From positions 1-39,119 of the forward strand of contig CAZJRM010000019.1 in the NCBI GenBank assembly GCA_964547975.1: a DNA stretch of 39,119 bases, given 5' to 3'. The stretch is from CAYJPV01 sp964547975 (lineage in GTDB: Bacteria > Acidobacteriota > Vicinamibacteria > Vicinamibacterales > JAKQTR01). Shown one piece after another: positions 22,663 through 30,271 of the stretch. A program made the position numbers and the translations under genes. The notes beneath the pieces were generated by a model. The model made no database searches. It worked only from the letters and a program-made list of their open reading frames with translations, and was not told where the DNA came from. The stretch's first letter is position 1. Each line of letters opens with the position of its first letter.

Positions 22663-22740
22663 CACGCCTGTGACCGCCGGGTACTCCGGAACGCCGCTCT
22701 CGAAGAGACTCGGAACGCTCGTGGCCCGGAAGGAGTTGCG

Positions 22741-23154
22741 ATGAGAACGACACCCTCGGATATCCACCCGTGCCTCACGTACGACGATGCCCCGGCAGCG
22801 ATCGAATGGCTGTGTCGGGCGTTCGGGTTCGAGAAGCGCCTCGTCGTGCCCGGGCCCGACGGCGGAGTGCTGCACTCGGAACTGAGCCTCGGCACCGGCG
22901 TCATCATGGTCAGCTCGCCGAAACCGTCGGACCACCGGTACGGCCCGCGTCACCCTGAAGGCGGTGCGAGTGCCATCAGCGTATGCGTGCCCGACCCGGA
23001 CGCGCACCATTCTGCCGCGCTGGCCGCGGGTGCCATCGTGACGCGGCCGCTGCGCGACGAAGAATACGGCGCGCGGGGATACGGCGTGGACGACCTCGAG
23101 GGCCATCACTGGTACTTCGGAGACTATCGTCCAGGCGCACACTGGACGGAGTAG
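22741..23154 (+). CDS. VOC family protein (glyoxalase/bleomycin resistance-like)
   Basis: A 137-residue vicinal-oxygen-chelate protein with paired beta-alpha-beta units: IHPCLTYDDAPAAIEWLCRAFGFEKRLVVPGPDG (residues about 8-41), LGTGVIMVSSPKPS, then SAISVCVPDPDAHHSAALAAGAIVTRPLRDEEYGARGYGVDDLEGHHWYFGDY, the second unit. It belongs to the YdfO/PhnB-like subgroup, whose members act on small electrophiles or have no known enzyme activity. The ribosome site GGAAGGAG (22728-22735) supports ATG 22741. It sits in an accessory run of single-domain genes. Confidence 0.9.
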   Translation: MRTTPSDIHPCLTYDDAPAAIEWLCRAFGFEKRLVVPGPDGGVLHSELSLGTGVIMVSSPKPSDHRYGPRHPEGGASAISVCVPDPDAHHSAALAAGAIVTRPLRDEEYGARGYGVDDLEGHHWYFGDYRPGAHWTE

Positions 23155-23177
23155 GGCCGGGTAGACTTGGAGCCGCC

Positions 23178-23693
23178 ATGCCACGCTACGTTGCGTTCCT
23201 GCGCGGCGTCATGCCGACGAACGCGAAGATGCCCGAGTTGAAGCGGGCGTTCGAAGCGGCGGGCTTCACGAACGTGAAGACCGTCCTGGCGAGCGGCAAC
23301 GTCGTGTTCGACGCGAGGCCGTCGAGCGAAGCGGCGCTCGAACGCCAAGCCGAGGCGGCGATGTCGGCACGCCTCGGCCGCACGTTCTACACGATCGTGA
23401 GACCGGCGGCCGCGCTGCAGGCGCTGCTCGACACCGACCCGTTCGCGTCGTTCGAGTCGCGCGCCGGGGCGAAACGAGTCGTGTCTTTCCTGCGCAAGGC
23501 GCACGAACCCGGGCTGGTGCTCCCGCCCGAGACCGACGGTGTCCACATCGGTGCCACGACCGGGCGGGAGGTGTTCACCACGTATGTGCCACACCCGCGG
23601 GGGCCCCTGTTCATGGCAAGGATCGCGACGCTGCTGGGCGGCGATGTCACCACGCGGACGTGGGACACGGTCAGGAAGTGTGTCAACGCGTAG
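23178..23693 (+). CDS. DUF1697 family protein
   Basis: A 171-residue protein of DUF1697. The defining start MPRYVAFLRGVMPTNAKMPELKRAFEAAGFTNVKTVLASGNVVFD (RGVN-type motif here RGVM, with SGN-V-F at residue 37-43) is present, then the two short alpha/beta repeats and the C-terminal RIATLLGGDVTTRTWDTVRKC. Function is unknown; the fold is ferredoxin-like. The start ATG 23178 follows GGAG (23169-23172). It is separated from the VOC gene by 23 bases and from the HAD-GrpB gene by 39. Confidence 0.9.
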   Translation: MPRYVAFLRGVMPTNAKMPELKRAFEAAGFTNVKTVLASGNVVFDARPSSEAALERQAEAAMSARLGRTFYTIVRPAAALQALLDTDPFASFESRAGAKRVVSFLRKAHEPGLVLPPETDGVHIGATTGREVFTTYVPHPRGPLFMARIATLLGGDVTTRTWDTVRKCVNA

Positions 23694-23732
23694 GGCGCCT
23701 CGCCCCCTCCAGCCGGTCCACCCGAGTCCATC

Positions 23733-24986
23733 ATGCACCTGCTCTTCGACCTTGACGGCACCCTGACTGATCCGTTCGTCGGGATCACAACCTGCATTCG
23801 GCACGCGCTGCTGTCCCTCGGCCGCCCGGCGCCACCGGCGGACGAGTTGCGCTGGTGCATCGGCCCGCCGTTGAAGCAGAGCCTGGCGGCGCTGCTCGGT
23901 CCCGGGCATTCGCACCTCACGGACGAGGCCCTGGCGTTGTACCGGGAACGGTTCGGAAGCGTGGGGCTGTTCGAGAACGAGCGTTATCCAGACGTGCCCG
24001 GTGTGCTGGCGTCCCTGCAGGCCGAGGGGTACACGCTGCGCGTGGCGACGTCGAAACCCGCGGTCTACGCGCGCCGGATCGTCGACCACTTCGGGCTGTC
24101 AGGCTTCTTCGAGGCGGTCGACGGGTCAGAACTCGATGGTCGCCACGTGAACAAGGGCGACCTCATCGCACACGTGCTGGCCGGGCGGCGCCTGGCCCCC
24201 GCCGGGGTGCTGATGATTGGAGACCGCGAGCACGATGTCGCGGGCGCTCGGGCCAACGGCGTCGAGGCGCTGGGCGTGCTGTGGGGATACGGCTCGCGGG
24301 AGGAACTGGAACGGGCGGGCGCGCTGGCCTGCGCGGCGACGCCCGGCGAACTGCTCGCGCTCGTTCGGCAGGTGCGGCCGCTCAGCGGGCCGGAGGAACC
24401 CGGCCGGAGCGAGGCCGTCGGACTCGAAACCGGCGTCGTCCGGGTCGTCGACTACGACCCGCGGTGGCCGGCCGTGTTTGTTGCCGAGGCGGCGCGTCTG
24501 ACCGCCTCCGCCGCCGGCCTGCCGCTTCGCCTGGAGCACATCGGCAGCACGTCGGTGCCCGGCCTGTGCGCCAAACCCATTGTCGATATCGCAGCCGGCC
24601 GTCCGTCCGGCAGCGCGCTCGCCCCGTACGTGGCGGCCTTCGAGGCGGCCGGTTACGAGCACCGCGGCACGCTCGGAGTTGCCGGGCGCGAGTACTTCTG
24701 CCGGGGCGTGCCCCGGCAGTTCCACCTGCACCTCGTCGAAGATGGAGGCGCCCTGTGGCGCAGCCACCTTGGATTTCGCGACCGGCTCCGGCGTCATCCG
24801 GGCGAGGCGTTGACCTACGCTGCGCTCAAACGCGACCTGGCGGCCAGGTTCCCGAACGACCGCCAGGGGTACACCGAGGCCAAGTCCGCGTTCGTCGAGG
24901 ACATCCTCGCCCGCGCCGCGCTGCAGGGAACATCCGGACACGTGTCCCCGTCAGGTCCTGACGATGAACACACACGACCCGATTGA
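23733..24986 (+). CDS. HAD hydrolase fused to a GrpB-like nucleotidyltransferase domain
   Basis: A 417-residue two-domain protein. Residues 1-213 are a phosphoglycolate-phosphatase-like HAD hydrolase: FDLDGTLTD (D6, D8 are nucleophile and acid), TSKP (106-109) and the Mg2+ motif MIGDREHDVAGA (161-172). Residues about 233-396 match GrpB/UPF0157: VRVVDYDPRWPAVF, then EHIGSTSVPGLCAKPIVDI (268-286), FHLHLVEDGG and FRDRLRRHPGEALTYAALKRDLAARF. GrpB proteins have a nucleotidyltransferase fold and are sometimes fused to CoaE. This HAD fusion is less usual. The 23-base overlap with the next gene suggests cotranscription. Confidence 0.9.
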   Translation: MHLLFDLDGTLTDPFVGITTCIRHALLSLGRPAPPADELRWCIGPPLKQSLAALLGPGHSHLTDEALALYRERFGSVGLFENERYPDVPGVLASLQAEGYTLRVATSKPAVYARRIVDHFGLSGFFEAVDGSELDGRHVNKGDLIAHVLAGRRLAPAGVLMIGDREHDVAGARANGVEALGVLWGYGSREELERAGALACAATPGELLALVRQVRPLSGPEEPGRSEAVGLETGVVRVVDYDPRWPAVFVAEAARLTASAAGLPLRLEHIGSTSVPGLCAKPIVDIAAGRPSGSALAPYVAAFEAAGYEHRGTLGVAGREYFCRGVPRQFHLHLVEDGGALWRSHLGFRDRLRRHPGEALTYAALKRDLAARFPNDRQGYTEAKSAFVEDILARAALQGTSGHVSPSGPDDEHTRPD

Positions 24987-26838
24987 CCGCCGTCCTCCGG
25001 CCCGGATCCGATTGTGGCCGGGCGTCGTACTCCTGTCGATGCAGTGGGTGGTCTGGCTCCTGCTGCCACTGGCGGTTCCGGAAGCCGGGCTGGTGTCGGT
25101 GCTCGGAGGCGTCGGGCTGGGTCTGGCGGTGATCGCCTGGTGGGTAGGTTTCAGTCGCGTGCCGTGGCCCGAGCGGATTGGCGCGCTGCTCGTCTCCGTG
25201 GTGGCGATTGTGGTCGCCCGGCGGTTCGTGCACCCGTCCATCGCCAACGGCATGATGGGCATGCTGCTGCCGATGTATTCGATTCCCGCGCTGAGCGTGG
25301 CGCTGGTGGGCTGGGCGACCGGGGCGAGCCGGTGGGGCACCGGCGTGCGGCGGACCGCCCTGGTGGCCGCGGTAATAGCCGCCGTGGGCGCGCTCGGGCT
25401 CATCCGGACGGGTGGCATCGCCGGCATGGGGGCGTCCGACTTCCACTGGCGCTGGACGCCGACGCCCGAGGAACGTCTGCTCGCGCGCGGCGACGACGTG
25501 CCGGCAGCGGTTCCGGCGGTGCCGGTTCCCGCGCCAGCCGCCGTTCCGACGCCCGTCGTCGCGCTGCCGCCGGCGGGCGCTGCCACGCCGCCCTTGGTCA
25601 AGGCGACCGAGTCCACCGCCGGCCATTCCGTCATCGAGCCCGCGGTCCCCGGCCCCGCGCCAGCGGAATGGCCGGGGTTTCGCGGGGTCCATCGCGACGG
25701 GATCGCCCACGGCGCGGAGATCGAGACCGACTGGGCCTCGGCGCCGCCAGTGGCGATGTGGCGCCGGCCGGTCGGCCCCGGGTGGTCCTCGTTCGCCGTC
25801 AGGGGCGATCGGTTCTACACGCAGGAGCAGCGCGGAGCCGACGAGGTCGTCTCGTGTTACCGTCTCGGCACCGGGGTGCCGATCTGGGGCCACCGGGACA
25901 AGGTGCGGTTCTGGGAGTCGAACGGTGGCGCTGGGCCCCGTGGGACCCCGACGCTCTCGGGAGGGCGTGTCTACACGTTCGGTGCCACCGGATTGGTGAA
26001 CGCGCTCGACGCGGCGACGGGGGCGGTCGTCTGGCGCCGTGACGCCGCGAGCGAGGCGGACGTCAAGGTGCCGACGTGGGGCTTCTCCAGCTCCCCCCTT
26101 GTCGTCGGAGACATCGTGATTGTCGCCGTGGCCGGGCGGCTGGTGGCCTATGGCGCGGAAGCGGGGGAGCCCCGCTGGATGGGGCCGGCCCGGGGCGGCA
26201 GCTACAGTTCGCCTCAGCGGTGGGTGACGGGAGGCGTCGAGCAGGTCGTGCTGCTGCACGACGCGGGGGCGACCAGCGTGGCCCCGGCCGATGGAGCGGC
26301 CTTGTGGGAGTTCCCGTGGGAGGGTGCGGCGATCGTGCAGCCGGCCTTCCCGGTCGATGGCGGTCTCCTCGTCGCGACAGGTGGAGCGAACGGCGGGGCT
26401 GGGATTCGCCGGTTGACGGTGGATCGCGGCTCGTCGGGCTGGTTGGTGGCGGAGCGATGGATGTCCACCGGCCTGAAGCCCTATTTCAACGACATGGTCG
26501 TCCACGAGGGACATGCCTACGGGTTCGACGGCAATATCCTGGCGTGTATCGACCTCTCAGATGGCAAACGTGTGTGGAAGGGCGGTCGCTACGGCAACGG
26601 CCAACTGGTGCTGGTGCCGGAGCAGGACGCCTTGCTGGTCGTCTCGGAAGAGGGTGAACTCGCGCTCGTGAGCGCAACGCCCGATCGCTACAGGGAACTG
26701 GCGCGCGTCCAGGGCATCTCGGGCAAGACGTGGAATCACCCGGCCGTGGTGGGGGAGACGCTGCTCGTGCGCAGCGGCGAGGAGATGGCCGCCTTCCGCC
26801 TCAGGAAACGGGGACACCTTCCGTTTCCCGCGCGATGA
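24964..26838 (+). CDS. Membrane-anchored PQQ-type beta-propeller protein
   Basis: A 624-residue protein. Residues 1-150 contain four or five membrane helices (about 17-37, 43-63, 71-87, 105-121, 130-147), then a linker rich in Pro and Ala (about 165-235). Residues about 236-620 form a PQQ/outer-membrane-protein-like beta propeller: EWPGFRGVHRDGIAHGAEI, WRRPVGPGWSSFAVRGDRFYTQEQ, LVNALDAATGAVVWRRD, ACIDLSDGKRVWKGGRYGNGQLVLV. The cofactor and catalytic residues of true quinoproteins are not seen, so it may bind rather than catalyse. The start ATG 24964 lies within the end of the HAD-GrpB gene. GC content and codon use look native. Confidence 0.85.
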   Translation: MNTHDPIDRRPPARIRLWPGVVLLSMQWVVWLLLPLAVPEAGLVSVLGGVGLGLAVIAWWVGFSRVPWPERIGALLVSVVAIVVARRFVHPSIANGMMGMLLPMYSIPALSVALVGWATGASRWGTGVRRTALVAAVIAAVGALGLIRTGGIAGMGASDFHWRWTPTPEERLLARGDDVPAAVPAVPVPAPAAVPTPVVALPPAGAATPPLVKATESTAGHSVIEPAVPGPAPAEWPGFRGVHRDGIAHGAEIETDWASAPPVAMWRRPVGPGWSSFAVRGDRFYTQEQRGADEVVSCYRLGTGVPIWGHRDKVRFWESNGGAGPRGTPTLSGGRVYTFGATGLVNALDAATGAVVWRRDAASEADVKVPTWGFSSSPLVVGDIVIVAVAGRLVAYGAEAGEPRWMGPARGGSYSSPQRWVTGGVEQVVLLHDAGATSVAPADGAALWEFPWEGAAIVQPAFPVDGGLLVATGGANGGAGIRRLTVDRGSSGWLVAERWMSTGLKPYFNDMVVHEGHAYGFDGNILACIDLSDGKRVWKGGRYGNGQLVLVPEQDALLVVSEEGELALVSATPDRYRELARVQGISGKTWNHPAVVGETLLVRSGEEMAAFRLRKRGHLPFPAR

Positions 26839-26938
26839 TTCGCTGGCAGTCGGCGGGGCGGCCTGGCCCCGAATGTCCACGGACTTCTGTGGATCGAAGC
26901 AGGAAGGTGCTACAGTTACCCTCCCGCGAGGTGGAAGA

Positions 26939-27316
26939 ATGCCGAGAGACACAGCCCACGTGCCGGCTGACATCGACGCCTACATCGCCGGACAGCCGCC
27001 GAAGGTCCGCGCGATTCTGACAAGGATCCGCCGCGCGATCCGGAAGGCCATCCCCGAGGCGAGCGAGAAGATCAGCTACCAGATGCCGACGTTCATGCTG
27101 AACGGCGTCGTCGTCCACTACGCGGCGTTCACCAGCCACATCGGCCTGTACCCGCCGGTCCACGGTGACGCGGAGTTGATGGCTGCCGTCGCGCCCTACG
27201 CGAACGAAAAGGGGAACCTCCGGTTTCTGTACGCCGAGCCGATACCGTACGACTTGATCGTGCGGATCGCGACTGAGCGGGCGGCGCTGAACCTGGCCAG
27301 GCGCAAGCGCCGTTGA
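26939..27316 (+). CDS. DUF1801 protein, iron-chaperone-like (short form)
   Basis: A 125-residue protein of the DUF1801/YdhG-like family: DIDAYIAGQPPKVRAILTRIRRAIRKAIPEASEKISYQMPTFMLNGVVVHYAAFTSHIGLYPP, then LRFLYAEPIPYDLIVRIATERAALN. The iron-chaperone-type signature (EKISYQMPTF, residues about 42-51) is clear; frataxin-like roles are suggested only from relatives. ATG 26939 is preceded by GAGGTGG (26929-26935), a fair ribosome site. An AT-richer stretch of about 139 bases follows before the convergent rarA. Confidence 0.88.
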   Translation: MPRDTAHVPADIDAYIAGQPPKVRAILTRIRRAIRKAIPEASEKISYQMPTFMLNGVVVHYAAFTSHIGLYPPVHGDAELMAAVAPYANEKGNLRFLYAEPIPYDLIVRIATERAALNLARRKRR

Positions 27317-27439
27317 CACCGCGCCGAAACGGAACCTGGTTCAGTTTTCTCCGCAGCAAATCATTGCGAACAAACGAGTTCGCGGTGAGGCTCGAAGTCG
27401 TCTGGAATCAGCGACTTACGCGTGGGAAAACGGAAGGTG

Positions 27440-27455
27440 GCCCGGTTTCGCGGGC
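27440..27455 (-). terminator. Possible weak terminator after rarA
   Basis: Reading on the minus strand immediately after the rarA stop, GCCCG and CGGGC pair around a CGAAAC loop (27455-27440). A TTTT run follows only about 8 to 12 bases later, so this is weak as an intrinsic terminator. It lies in a convergent region between the DUF1801 gene and rarA. Confidence 0.3.
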
Positions 27456-28799
27456 TCAGGGGCGGCGGGACTGTTTGATGGCGGTCCACCCGTCCAGCCG
27501 CCGCTTGATCTCTTTTTCGAAGCCGCGTTCGGTAGGCTCGTAGTAGCGTCGGCCGGCGAGGTTCGGCGGCAGGCATTCCATGCCCGTCACGCCGGCCTTG
27601 TCATCGTGGGCGTACTGGTAGCCCTTGCCGTAGTCCAACTGCTCCATGAGGGCCGTCGGCGCGTTCCGCAGGTGCAGCGGCACTGGTTCCGCCCGGTCGT
27701 GGTGGGCGTCGCTGGCGGCGGCCAGATACGCCCGATACACGGCGTTGCTCTTCGGCGCCGTGGCCAGGTAGACGACGGCCTGGGTCAGCGCCGTATTGCC
27801 TTCGGGCATGCCGATGAAGTGCGTGGCGTCCTTGGCCGCCACCGCCACCTGCAGCGCCTGGGGATCGGCGTTCCCCACGTCCTCCGACGCGAAGCGGACG
27901 AGCCGCCGCGCGACGTAGAGCGGGTCTTCGCCCGATTCGAGCATCCGCGCGAGCCAGTACACCGCCGCGTCCGGGTCGCTGTTGCGCATCGACTTGTGAA
28001 GCGCCGACATCAGATTGAAGTGCTCTTCGCCGCCGCGGTCGTACAAGAGTGCGCGGCGCGCCACGGTCGAACGCAGGAACGTGTCGTCGACCACGCGCAC
28101 GCCGTCCCGGTCGGGCGCCGACGCCGCGGCGAACTCGAGCAGGTTCAGCGCCACCCGCGCGTCCCCGTTGGCGTACCGGGCGATGGCGTCCCTCGCCTCC
28201 TCGGTCACGCGCACGGGCTCGCCGCCCAGCCCGCGTGCTTCATCGGCCAGCGCACGATCGATCAGGGCGCGCAGGTCCGTGTCCGTCAGTCCCTTCAGGA
28301 CGAAGACCTGCGATCGCGACAGCAGCGGCGCGTTCACCTCGAACGACGGGTTCTCGGTCGTCGCGCCGATGAGCACGATGTCGCCCGCCTCGACACGGGG
28401 CAGGAACGCATCCTGCTGGGCCTTGTTGAAGCGGTGGATCTCGTCGACAAACAGGATGGTCCGGCGGCCGAGCCGCTGCCGCGCGCGCTGGGCTTCGGCC
28501 ATGACCTCCTTGATTTCCTTGATCCCCGACAGTACCGCGCTGAACGCGATGAAGTGCGCGTGGGTCGTCTCGGCCACCAGGCGGGCGAGGCTGGTCTTGC
28601 CGGTGCCGGGCGGCCCCCACAGGATGACCGACTGCAGGACGTCCCGCTCGATGGCTTCGCGCAGCGGCTGGCCGGGCGCCAGCAACGACCCCTGCCCGAC
28701 GTACTCATCGAACGTCCTCGGCCGCATCCGTTCGGCCAGGGGCGTGCGCCCGCCTTCCGCCTTCGGCGCCTCGTCGTCGAAGAGGTCTGACTGGCTCAC
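27456..28799 (-). CDS. rarA: Replication-associated recombination protein A (AAA+ ATPase)
   Basis: A 447-residue RarA/MgsA, a clamp-loader-related AAA+ ATPase that acts at stalled replication forks. Motifs: PLAERMRPRTFDEYVGQG, Walker A WGPPGTGKTS (61-70), Walker B with LFVDEIHRFNKAQQD (about 116-130), sensor 1 ATTENPSF (about 147-154), and the C-terminal EPVPLHLRNAPTALMEQLDYGKGYQYAHD typical of the family. The start is GTG 28799, overlapping the methyltransferase stop as GTGA (28796-28799), so the pair is translationally coupled with the methyltransferase upstream on the minus strand. Confidence 0.96.
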   Translation of the reverse strand: MSQSDLFDDEAPKAEGGRTPLAERMRPRTFDEYVGQGSLLAPGQPLREAIERDVLQSVILWGPPGTGKTSLARLVAETTHAHFIAFSAVLSGIKEIKEVMAEAQRARQRLGRRTILFVDEIHRFNKAQQDAFLPRVEAGDIVLIGATTENPSFEVNAPLLSRSQVFVLKGLTDTDLRALIDRALADEARGLGGEPVRVTEEARDAIARYANGDARVALNLLEFAAASAPDRDGVRVVDDTFLRSTVARRALLYDRGGEEHFNLMSALHKSMRNSDPDAAVYWLARMLESGEDPLYVARRLVRFASEDVGNADPQALQVAVAAKDATHFIGMPEGNTALTQAVVYLATAPKSNAVYRAYLAAASDAHHDRAEPVPLHLRNAPTALMEQLDYGKGYQYAHDDKAGVTGMECLPPNLAGRRYYEPTERGFEKEIKRRLDGWTAIKQSRRP

Positions 28800-29602
28800 G
28801 GGCGGCCTCCGCGCACGGCGCGCTGCCGGAACGCCTCGAAGAGCACCACGCCCGTCGCGACCGCGACGTTCAGCGACTCGACGCCGGGGGCCATCGGGAT
28901 ACAGACCCGTTCGTCGGTCAGCTGTGCCACGTCTCCGAGTCCCTGCCCCTCACCGCCGGCCAGCACGAGAACCGGGCCCCTCAGGTCGGTGTCGTACAGA
29001 CTCTTCCCGCAGGCCGGAACGGTGGCGAGGCTCCTGATTCCCCGGGCCCGGGCTTCGTCCAGCACGGCTTCGGCCGACGGCCCGTCGGCCACCGGCAGGC
29101 GGAAGACACTGCCCATGGCGCCTCGCAGCGCCTTCCACCCGAACGGCGACGCGCTGCCATCGGTGGTGACGACACCGGTGGCTCCGGCGGCGTCGGCCAC
29201 ACGGATGATCGCTCCCACGTTGCCCGGATCCTGGACGCCCACGACGGCGACGGCTAGCGGACACCGGCCGTCAAGAGCGCGGGGCAGGGGAGCCGGTTCG
29301 AACGACGCGAGGGCGACAATCCCGCTGGGGGTCCTGACGGGGCTTGCCGCGTCCATCACCGGACCCGAGAGCGCGACGACTTCGACACCCGAGGTGTCCA
29401 GCGCCTTCCGAAGCGCGTCCATTTCGACGCCATCGAGGGCCGTGGTCGCAATCCCCGCGACCTCGATCCGCACGCCGGCGGCGAGGGCGTCTCGCACGAG
29501 GTGGATGCCATCGAGCAGCAGGTCGGTCTGCGCGCCGGTCCGTGCTGCGGCGGCGCGGCACCTGGCCACGAATCCATGCTGACGGCTGGTGATGGTGATC
29601 AC
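28796..29602 (-). CDS. SpoU/TrmH family RNA 2'-O-methyltransferase
   Basis: A 268-residue SPOUT-class methyltransferase. Motif 1 GVQDPGNVGAIIRVADAAG, motif 2 LVLAGGEGQGL and motif 3 PMAPGVESLNVAVATGVVLFE, which forms the trefoil knot and SAM pocket, are all visible, with an N-terminal substrate-binding domain (ITSRQHGFVARCR, LLLDGIHLVRDA). It is of the TsnR/RlmB type, so an rRNA or tRNA ribose is the likely target. GTG 29602 is chosen because the domain starts there (VITITSRQH); an earlier in-frame ATG at 29650 adds a basic, poorly conserved stretch. It is the first gene of a two-gene unit with rarA. Confidence 0.92.
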   Translation of the reverse strand: MITITSRQHGFVARCRAAAARTGAQTDLLLDGIHLVRDALAAGVRIEVAGIATTALDGVEMDALRKALDTSGVEVVALSGPVMDAASPVRTPSGIVALASFEPAPLPRALDGRCPLAVAVVGVQDPGNVGAIIRVADAAGATGVVTTDGSASPFGWKALRGAMGSVFRLPVADGPSAEAVLDEARARGIRSLATVPACGKSLYDTDLRGPVLVLAGGEGQGLGDVAQLTDERVCIPMAPGVESLNVAVATGVVLFEAFRQRAVRGGRP

Positions 29603-29667
29603 GAGATGACCGCGTCTCCGGAAGCTGCGCCCGACGGCCGCCCGAGCCACGGCGCGGCGCCCTGTCG

Positions 29668-29684
29668 AGCATAGCAGATATGCT
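29668..29684. promoter_or_regulatory. Inverted repeat AGCATA-N5-TATGCT in a divergent intergenic region
   Basis: AGCATA (29668-29673) and TATGCT (29679-29684) are exact complements around GCAGA, in the AT-rich pocket between the methyltransferase (minus) and greA (plus). TATGCT can serve as a -10-like hexamer on each strand. Either an operator or overlapping divergent promoters would fit; no -35 is clear. Confidence 0.4.
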
Positions 29685-29792
29685 AAACTGCCTGATTATC
29701 CTTGCTGTTGCTGACCCCGGGAGAGGAGTGCCGGTTCGCTGGCGGCCGGGGCTCGACAGCGGCCGGTGTGTGGACGATCGAGGACAGGACCC

Positions 29793-30263
29793 ATGAAGGC
29801 GCGCATCCTGAAGCGATTCGAAGACGAACTCGGCGAACTCGACCGCGAACTCCGGCTGGAACTGCCAAAGGAGATCCAGCGGGCGCGTGAGCTCGGAGAC
29901 CTCAGCGAAAACGCGGAGTACCAGGCGGCCAAGGAACGGCAGTCCTACGTCCAGGCCCGGATGGGGATGCTCCGCAAGCGGATGGCGGAGATCTCGCTGA
30001 TGAACTTCGACCGGTTGCCCCACGACAAGGCCGGGTTCGGTTCGACGGTCTACCTGCGGGAGGACGGCGCGGCCGACCCGATCACCTACCAGTTGGTGAT
30101 GCCCGAAGAAGCCGACGCGGCCAAGGGGATGATCTCGACGGCGTCGCCCATCGGCCGTGCGATCGTGGGACGCGAGGTCGGCGACGAGATCCACGTGCCG
30201 ACGCCGACCGGCGTCCGGCGGTTCGAGCTGCTCAAGCTCCTGACCATTCACGACGAGGCCTGA
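29793..30263 (+). CDS. greA: Transcription elongation factor GreA
   Basis: A 156-residue GreA. The N-terminal coiled coil carries the tip motif DLSENAEY (residues 36-43) with acidic D36 and E39 that help RNA polymerase cleave the transcript's 3' end. The C-terminal FKBP-like domain shows GSTVYLREDG, then STASPIGRAIVGREVGDEIHVPTP and a final strand. It rescues backtracked polymerase in the cytosol. ATG 29793 has no strong Shine-Dalgarno (GAGGACAGG); it fits the family N-terminus MKARILKRFEDEL. It lies 8 bases before the patatin-like gene. Confidence 0.93.
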   Translation: MKARILKRFEDELGELDRELRLELPKEIQRARELGDLSENAEYQAAKERQSYVQARMGMLRKRMAEISLMNFDRLPHDKAGFGSTVYLREDGAADPITYQLVMPEEADAAKGMISTASPIGRAIVGREVGDEIHVPTPTGVRRFELLKLLTIHDEA

Positions 30264-30271
30264 GGCCGCGC

